From Mariannaea sp. PMI_226 (Eukaryota > Ascomycota > Sordariomycetes > Hypocreales > Nectriaceae): a stretch of DNA of 64,000 bases. Location: NCBI GenBank assembly GCA_024336345.1, contig JANFOG010000011.1, positions 930,001 through 994,000 on the forward strand, in the 5' to 3' direction. Below are positions 57,201 through 64,000 of this stretch, one piece after another (within the stretch, counting starts at the first letter, position 1; the number at the start of each line of letters is the position of its first letter). The position numbers were made by a program, and so were the translations under genes. Below the pieces are notes generated by a model. The model searched no databases and was not told where the DNA came from. It saw nothing but the letters and a program-made list of their open reading frames with translations.

Positions 57201-60200
57201 TCCTGTTCTTGACAAGTACGAAGTGGCCATTACAATTTTGCCTGGCCTTACTAGCAACAAGATTTCGCCCAGCCACACATCTAGGCTTACACTGCGCCGG
57301 TGGCACCGATCCTGCAAAGTAGCCCAATCGTTCCCGTTGCGCCAGATCTGATTACGGCAACAAAATAGTGACATGGACATGTTATATAAGTAGTACGTCC
57401 GTGTATTCTAGAGTTCGCACTTGAGGTCATTCGATATTGGGCCTAGGGATAACCCGGAGACGAACGAACCATCGCACAAAAGTCGTGACGTACATCATGG
57501 CTCTTGTTGAGACTGGAGAAGGTGCAGATCCGTGATGAGCTAGTTACCCTGTAGTCAAGAACCAGGAATTTTGTTTTTGGGTTCGGGTTTGGAATGGAAT
57601 GATGCAAAAGAACGCAAACGACATCCAGCTTCTGCAATAAGCAGGGATGGGCGCATCTGATCCGATCATCAAATCACGGTCTACTACTCTGGTTAGCTGT
57701 TACAAAATTTTCCAAGTCGTTACTTGATCACAAAAGGAAGGACTGTAGTCAATGACAATAGCTAATGTCGTTGTTTTCCGCATAGTGTATTGGACATGAG
57801 GCCTAGGCTCCAAGTTACAGACATTTTTCGCAGATGGAATCGTCAAAGAGCTGAGACAAAGATCAGCGAGGATGAGAAATGGGCACCCAAGTTTGATGAC
57901 AATATTGAAAGTATTCAACAACTTCGATGAAATATTATGTACTGAGCCAATAGAGACATTACTTTTTTTTTTTTCCTTTTTTCTTTTTCATTTATTTTCA
58001 GGAGTCCTGAGACACGGGGTAGATTCCCGACGGATGACTCCTGAGACAGGTTACAGCAGGAATACTCAAATAGACTTGGAAATCATACATCTGCGACGTA
58101 TCAGTCTATTTGGTAATTATTACAATGATTGGATTTGGAGCCCTCTTTTTTTTTTTGTTTTTCAATTTTTTTTTTGGTATATATATGCTGTTGGTTGAGG
58201 ACGTCTGAGAGATTACCGCTGTAAAATGACTTTGTAGGTGGTGGTGTGATAGCTTACACTCAATACCTGTCTGCTCAAGGGATACGCAACGGCCAAACCT
58301 TGGGCGAGCTATTGAGGGACCGAGTACCTGATGCACCGTTTCCCCAGAGGTTACTTAGGCAGATTGGGTATGATGGCATTTGACGCTTATGATTTCCAGA
58401 AAGCGGCGAATTCCTTCTTCTGGAGCGCCGTGGTGAATTGTCCTTTTGGTCTTAGCCTCAAACCAGGGGTCCCCGTTGGTTCCGGTCTATCATGATTCAG
58501 CCCCCAAATCGCGTTTTTCCAGGACCGCGTCTGTATTAGGTGATCTGCAATTATCCCACTCATAATATGTACATTTCCGTAGGTATGCTGTACTGCGCTG
58601 CAGCCGGAACGGTTGGCGTGGCTTTCTTTGCACGCTCGGTCTCTATCATGCCGTTATTTGATGCCGAAGAAGGGAAATGCACAGGGAGAGAGAGAAGCAA
58701 GACTGCCGCGAGGGGAAACTAAAAAAAGGACTTATGCTAATTACTGCATTTCGTATGTTGTACTCCGTACTCCGTACAGATTACAGATGTACTGTAAATA
58801 ACTTAATTAACTTGGACCACACCGCAGACCGAGCAGGAGTTTGAAATGCGTTCCCGCGCACTCTCCTTTCCTTTCCTTGACTAGCCGTCACTACTCAAGC
58901 CCTTGGCAACGGCAAGGGCGCAGTTATTCATGGCACCAATATCCAATAGTTTAGTGGAAAGGTTCAGGGATTCGGTATATAAATCGGGGCTTAGGGCTGC
59001 TTTGGGGCAGGGGATACATGCCCATATGTACTTCTGTAATCTGCGCCTACTTACGGAATACACAGCGGTGCATATTTTGGTATAGCACGTCTGGCAAGGA
59101 TGCCACCCACTCGCTAACTAGCCAATGCCATGAAAAGGAGGCCTGATGAAGCGATATCCGGGGGATGTGTGCTGATAAATAATGCTAACTATCTCTAGGC
59201 ATGGGTGTTCGAGGACACGCGAGGAGGGGGAAATGATCAGTGATTTTATTACTATATACGTATATGGTCATTAAATGGGGACGGGACCGGTCTCATTGAT
59301 ATTATGGAAGGATGAAACCGGCGGTAGTCAGAGTGAGCGCAGCCGGAGTAACCTGGTGTCTCACCCATTGGAGGCTGTGGCCTACATCCCATCCTGACAA
59401 AAAGCCACTGATGAGGAGGGAGGAGACACCGCTACGGAATAACTGAAGTCTTAGGGGTTTAGGAGTGGAAGTGCCAGTGCCAACGCGCTGTTGCACCACT
59501 GGGGGCCCAGGGGCAAAAAAAAAAAAAAAAAGGAAGGCAAAAAAAAAGCTGGGGCGCAATGAGCCTACCAACTTACCTTCCTTCCCTCTTCTACCTAGTG
59601 CCTCTCCAGTTTCCTGACAAATATGTACCGACTATTACCACAGTACATATGTACTGCACATAAAATGTCACGCAAGAGGGGCACAAGGCCATATATAATT
59701 ACTATGGCACCTCAATCTGTTGGCACTCGGGTGGGTGAGTGATGTGGTTTTTGCTCTGGTACTACACTGTACTTCGTATTGTTATGTGTGCTATGTACTG
59801 TAAATTGCTTTGGTGTGGATGACAATGCAACGTGAGAAAACTAGCACAAGTTAATGTCCCCTTTGGCTCCCCTTTCATTACAGGTAGGGAATATCCGAAA
59901 ACAACGGATGGCCCGACCCCCCCCCCCCCACCATCACGCAAACACCCCCTGGGTGCCCTATTGCCTGCTGTCATCGTTGTTTCTTTTTTTGCTGCGGATG
60001 TGCGTGTTTGGATGCGATCGGCCTTCGCGATCTGGTCCTGTCCAAATTAATCACGTAACGTGTGCTCTGCGGAGCCAATCACTCCAATGTGTCCAGAGCC
60101 CCACCTCCCCCAGCCCCGCCTCCCTCGGAGTTCGGGTCCTGCTTAATGGCACATATCGTCTGTACAGCATTGGGTTAAACTGCTTGAAGCAGCATGTCGC

Positions 60201-61047
60201 GTGCGAGAACGAGCCGCCAACGCAAAGCCCCTTTTTTGGGGCCTTACTCTTCCTTACTAGTAATGTTTTTTTTAGGGTTGGTTTTTATTCTTCCTCATTT
60301 TCTAAGCCATTTTGCCCTGTCCTTGCTGTGACAATTTTCGGATGAACCCCTGCCTTCCTTCCCGTGCGAGATCTAAGCAATACCGGGACTTTCAATCCAT
60401 CGTCCATCGTACTTTCTTGACAAGCCCCAGCACCGTAGTCATTCTAAGACCACAGTTTTAGTGCTTGAGGTGTCACGAGATCATTTCCAAACTGCTTCGT
60501 AATTATTCTCTGTTCTTTCAGAATGATGACAGCTTACTGCCCGAGCTGAACCAAAAGACTTCCCCCACAACCCCTACCCACGCGCCGCCCTCGTAAAATT
60601 CCTCTCCCTCAATGTTTGGTGGTCGCTTTGGCCTGCTGCCGTCTTTCCGTCAACAAGCACCGCCACTCCATCCGACGATTGATTACATACGGGCTCTCAC
60701 TCTCTCCACCACCGGTTTCGTCCAAAAGAACAATGTTGCAGCCACAAATACATACTTACACCCGACGCTAATTCCCAGGATTTCCCGTCTTACCCCAGAC
60801 GGATGCTGTGTGAAGTACCATGAGAAGGGGTCCAGGCACGCGACCAGATGCTGGGGCTAGTTTGGCTAGCCTAGCTTACTACCTTAGTTTCTTCATTAGG
60901 CCTTGAACGTCCCATCTCCATCTGTTACATCTTCTTTTGCTTCCCCTTCTTTTCCTTTTCCTTTTCCTTTCCCCTTCTCCTTCAGCCGGCCTAAAAAGTT
61001 GTTCAACACTCTTTGACGGACATCCTGCCGTCTGCCAGCCAGGCATC
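54227..61047. other. Long stretch without recognisable genes, 6.8 kb
   Basis: I found no gene I can support. Open frames are short; the segments 55129-55434 and 59854-60345 are the longest. The sequence holds AT-rich parts (55480-55960), T-rich runs at 57963-57990 and 58147-58175, an A18 run near 59516, a C-rich run near 59919, and repeated tgtactg/cagtacat words near 58760 and 59640-59800. The final 110 bp include the CT-rich tract before the sulfatase gene. Very small or non-coding genes could be missed. Confidence 0.4.
60941..60984 (+). promoter_or_regulatory. CT-rich core-promoter tract of sulfatase gene
   Basis: A nearly pure pyrimidine tract built of CCTTTT units ends about 65 bp before the ATG at 61048. 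CT-rich tracts just upstream of transcription starts are common in filamentous fungal promoters. Confidence 0.45.
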
Positions 61048-61674
61048 ATGTATCTCCCATCGGTTTCCTTTGTTTTCTCTGTCCTGTTTGTCTCAGTCGT
61101 TTCTGCAAAACTCGCCCATCTTTTCATTTTGGTCTTCACTGTCCCGCTCCACGAGTTCTTCCTCTACCTACCGACATTCCTTCTCCCGGATTTCATAGCA
61201 ATATGCTTAGGAAGGATAATTTTGCGACCGGTGAGGAGTTGGCTCACATTTTTGAGCGCCATGATCGGTTTCTTCATAACGTACGACGAAACCACCCCCC
61301 TTTCCTCCTGCGCCCCTCCCGCTGGTGGGCAACGCGCCCGAGGCATAACCAACAAAATTCGCTAACACTTTTATCTCTCCTTTTCCCTTCGCTTTAGTCT
61401 CGTTTTACTTTTCGCGGGCTCTTCACAGCTCGGCTTCTCGATTAAAACCGGCGCCGAACTCGAATGGCACGAGGCAAGAGAATTTGCCGCCACGGAGGAT
61501 GCATTCAAATTATTGTTTACCGGGATTTGGGGCGTGCTGGCATGCGGATCAGCCATTATTGTCGTAGCCTGGTTCGTTCAGAACTATGTTTACAGAGTGT
61601 TCGGAGACTTCATGACCGGAGTCTACGATCTTCTCATGATTGGTAAGTTTTTTTCTGGTCTTTTCTTGGTAGTA

Positions 61675-61725
<51 letters not shown>

Positions 61726-64000
61726 GGAGGCTTGCGACCTGATCATTTTCATTAATTCGTTTCGCGTTACAGTTCCGCGATATATCATCACTCTCATCAG
61801 GCGCCGCCGCGGTTGGCGCTCCGTAAAAGGGGCAGACACCGAAAGCGACGCAACACTCGTGTCACGCGACACCGAATCTCATGAACACCACGACGGATCC
61901 GAATCTCATATGCTAATGGGTAATGGTGAGAAGCCAACCACGATTGCAAAGCAGCGATTCTCTCTGTCAGGTTTTCGGTCAGGCTGTCTATCGGGCTTCA
62001 AGTGGTCGATGCTCATCCCGTCTTGGTCGCTAGTCTGGAAGACTGCTGTTCTAGCATTTCTTATCACGACCAGTATCATTCGGCCCGGCGATCCTTACAA
62101 CCACATGTCGGTCACCCTCCCAATACACTTTCTCGATGTCTTCAAACCCGAACCCGATCACTGCGCTGAGCAGCGAAGCATTATGCGAAACGAGTGGCCG
62201 TTTCCCAAAATTCTCGCCAAGGAGAACTGGGAAGACGCCAAGGGTGACTACAAAGGCTGGGCACCGGGCCGGGATAGCAAGCTTGCCGATTCGTACCGAC
62301 AGCGACGCCCCGATTGGCTTCCTGACAAAGTCCCTCGCGGATTTCTCAGATGGGACCCTAGACGGTTTGATGCTAACGTTTCTTGGTCCCACGCTGCTTT
62401 GGAGGAGGAGTGGAAGGACAAGTGTCTCGGTCTTGAGCTACAGGACCCCTTCTATAACCCAGTAACTGATCCCATTAAGATTACCAATCTTGATACCGAC
62501 ATCTTCGAGCCTTTGAGAGGACCGCTTGGCGATGGATCAGTTAAGATTAAGAACGTCGTGTTTATCCTTATGGAAAGTCTACGACAGGAACTGTTTCCTC
62601 TCAAGCAGGATTCATTCCTTCATCAGCTCATTTTGAATGCGAACGAGGAGGCTGACAGGGAAAAAGTCAACGAATTGTTGTCAAAACTGACGCCCAACCA
62701 CGCCAAGATCGCCGGTGTCAATAGAAATTTCAAGAACCCTGATGGCAAGGAATACAAACCTGCGAAGTTGGAGTATGAAGTCAAAACAAAGGAAGGATTT
62801 GGTGGTATCAACGTTGTTGGTAGTTACACCATGGCTTCTCTTTCGACGAAGAGCTTCGGTAGCAATCACTGTGGTAGCTGGCCTATGCAAGTCGATAAGT
62901 TCGATGAAGCTGATACCGATGCCTACCAGCCATGCATTACTCAAATCTTGGATCTGTTTAACCAGAACAAGGCCAATGCCTCGTCCGAGGACTACAGAGA
63001 ATGGCCGTGGTATCCCGCTCTCATGGAGTCCGAGGTTGAGAAGTACGATCGCCAGGAAATCTTCGACCAGAAGATCGGCTTCAAGCACATCGTCTGCAGG
63101 ACGCAGATTGAGAAGGATTCTCGATACAATGAGTCTGACCCCCTTTACAAGCCAGTCAACTACTTTGGTCTTCCTGAGCAGTCGCTGAAGCCCCATATTC
63201 GTGAATACATTGACAACGCCACTGCAACCAACCAGCGCATTTGGATGACGCACTTTACTAGCACAACACATCACACTTGGGACGTGCCCAAGTGGTTCAA
63301 GACGGAAGAATACCTGCCCACTTCCGGAAGCAACAACTGGCATAAGGACTTCAATAAATACCTGAACACCATTCGCTTCCACGACAGTTGGCTTGCCGAG
63401 CTCTTGGATGTTTTTGAGGAGAAGGGCATTGCCAATGAAACCCTCTTTGTCTTCGCCGGCGACCACGGCCAGTCTTTCAAGGAGGACTACCACATGCTAG
63501 GAACGTATGATATCGGCCACGGCAGTGCTTTCCGAGTTCCTATTATCTTCCGACACCCTGAACTCCCCAGTATTCAGTACGAAGCCAATGCAACGACCAT
63601 TTCTATCCTTCCCACCATCCTCGACCTTCTCATCAACAGTGGTTCCCTTAACAAGGACGATGCTCACATCGCCTCCGATCTTGTCCAGGATTATGAGGGT
63701 CAATCGTTCCTCCGACCATACAAGACATCGCACAACGGCCGACGCGCGTGGAATTTCCATGTCATCAACCTCGGCTCGGGCTTGATGGCTATCTCTTCTG
63801 CGGACACGCCGTACAGGCTCTCGTTGCCTGTGAAGAAGAAGTTTGAGTACACCTTGACCGACACGAGTGTCGACTTCGAGGAACGGGACCCAGTCACGGC
63901 CTGGACGCCACAGAAACTGGCCCAGGCCGCGAAGGAGAAATACGGTGAGGAGGCGGCCCAGTGGGCGACCGAGGCGGTGGCAGTTGCCAACTGGCATAGA
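61048..64000 (+). CDS. Membrane sulfatase/alkaline-phosphatase-superfamily protein (LtaS-like), 3' truncated by window edge
   Basis: Exons 61048-61280, 61398-61642 and 61773-64000 (open at the right edge) give at least 902 residues. Several N-terminal helices (about 1-20, 22-48, 55-90 and 115-150) precede a basic loop and another helix (WKTAVLAFLITT). The large catalytic domain then begins. NVVFILMES (420-428) supplies the first metal-binding acid, and FAGDHGQSF (Asp723-His724) with YDIGHGSAFRVP gives the second metal site. The Cys-x-Pro-x-Arg formylglycine signature of true sulfatases is absent. The likely nucleophile region is SLSTKSFGSNHCG, so the enzyme may be a phosphoglycerol- or phosphoethanolamine-transferase-like protein. 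Conserved families of this kind in fungi have no settled substrate. ATG 61048 is the first in frame after the CT tract. Confidence 0.85.
61677..61724 (+). repeat. T48 run inside intron 2 of the sulfatase-like gene
   Basis: Forty-eight consecutive T within the 130-nt intron 61643-61772, between the GTAAGT donor and the TTACAG acceptor. It is an extreme polypyrimidine tract. The exact length may be uncertain because of sequencing slippage. Confidence 0.8.

Noticed and set aside
57797..57930. Short coding-like stretch (ISEDEKWAPKFDDNIESI)
   Set aside because: Only about 45 codons, no splice partner found and no family recognised.
58230..58380. Gly-rich start resembling a patatin-type VGGGV segment
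   Set aside because: The frame ends after about 50 codons and lacks the GxSxG lipase motif.
62681..63493. 270-codon minus-strand frame inside the sulfatase-like gene
   Set aside because: Antisense shadow of a coding exon with conserved metal-site motifs.

Overview
This window is genomic DNA from a filamentous ascomycete. It looks like a Sordariomycete, possibly Hypocreales, but the genus is not resolved. Most genes are split by short introns of about 47-130 nt with GT..AG ends and CTAAC/CTGAC-like branch points. The intergenic spaces are long and the proteins belong to typical Pezizomycotina families (Vps11, Mlh3, SCH9-type C2/AGC kinase, LaeA-like methyltransferase, Zn2Cys6 factor, fungal rhodopsin-domain protein). 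All splice models were built by hand from splice signals, reading frame and family recall. No alignment or RNA data were available.

Left part (1-22.5 kb), largely housekeeping: the 3' end of a SnoaL/NTF2-like gene; a POF1-like nucleotidyltransferase; VPS11 with its C-terminal RING; an unknown Ser/Thr-rich protein; the mismatch-repair/meiotic protein MLH3; a secreted LicD-domain protein; two identical tandem tRNA-Asp(GTC) genes; and a LaeA-like methyltransferase.

Middle part (22.5-45 kb), accessory in character: a putative membrane-anchored class I terpene synthase with a degenerate second metal-binding motif, convergent with a cytochrome P450. These form a candidate two-gene terpenoid unit, with a 10-bp inverted repeat in the synthase promoter. 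A nearly gene-free 5.7 kb follows, then an Hsp31/HchA-like DJ-1 protein, a decayed OPT oligopeptide-transporter pseudogene, a CorA-like membrane-protein remnant, an isochorismatase-family hydrolase, a Zn2Cys6 regulator and a divergent SCH9-type kinase that may be a second genomic copy.

Right part (45-64 kb): a seven-transmembrane rhodopsin-domain protein, a C2H2 zinc-finger factor, an FAD-dependent oxidoreductase, about 6.8 kb without recognisable genes, and the 5' part of a membrane sulfatase/alkaline-phosphatase-superfamily gene that runs off the right edge.

The most interesting items are the unusual terpene synthase with its P450 partner, the divergent SCH9-like kinase, the MLH3 with an altered ATPase glutamate but intact endonuclease motif, and a stop-free in-frame intron in the LicD gene that could encode an alternative membrane-bound isoform.
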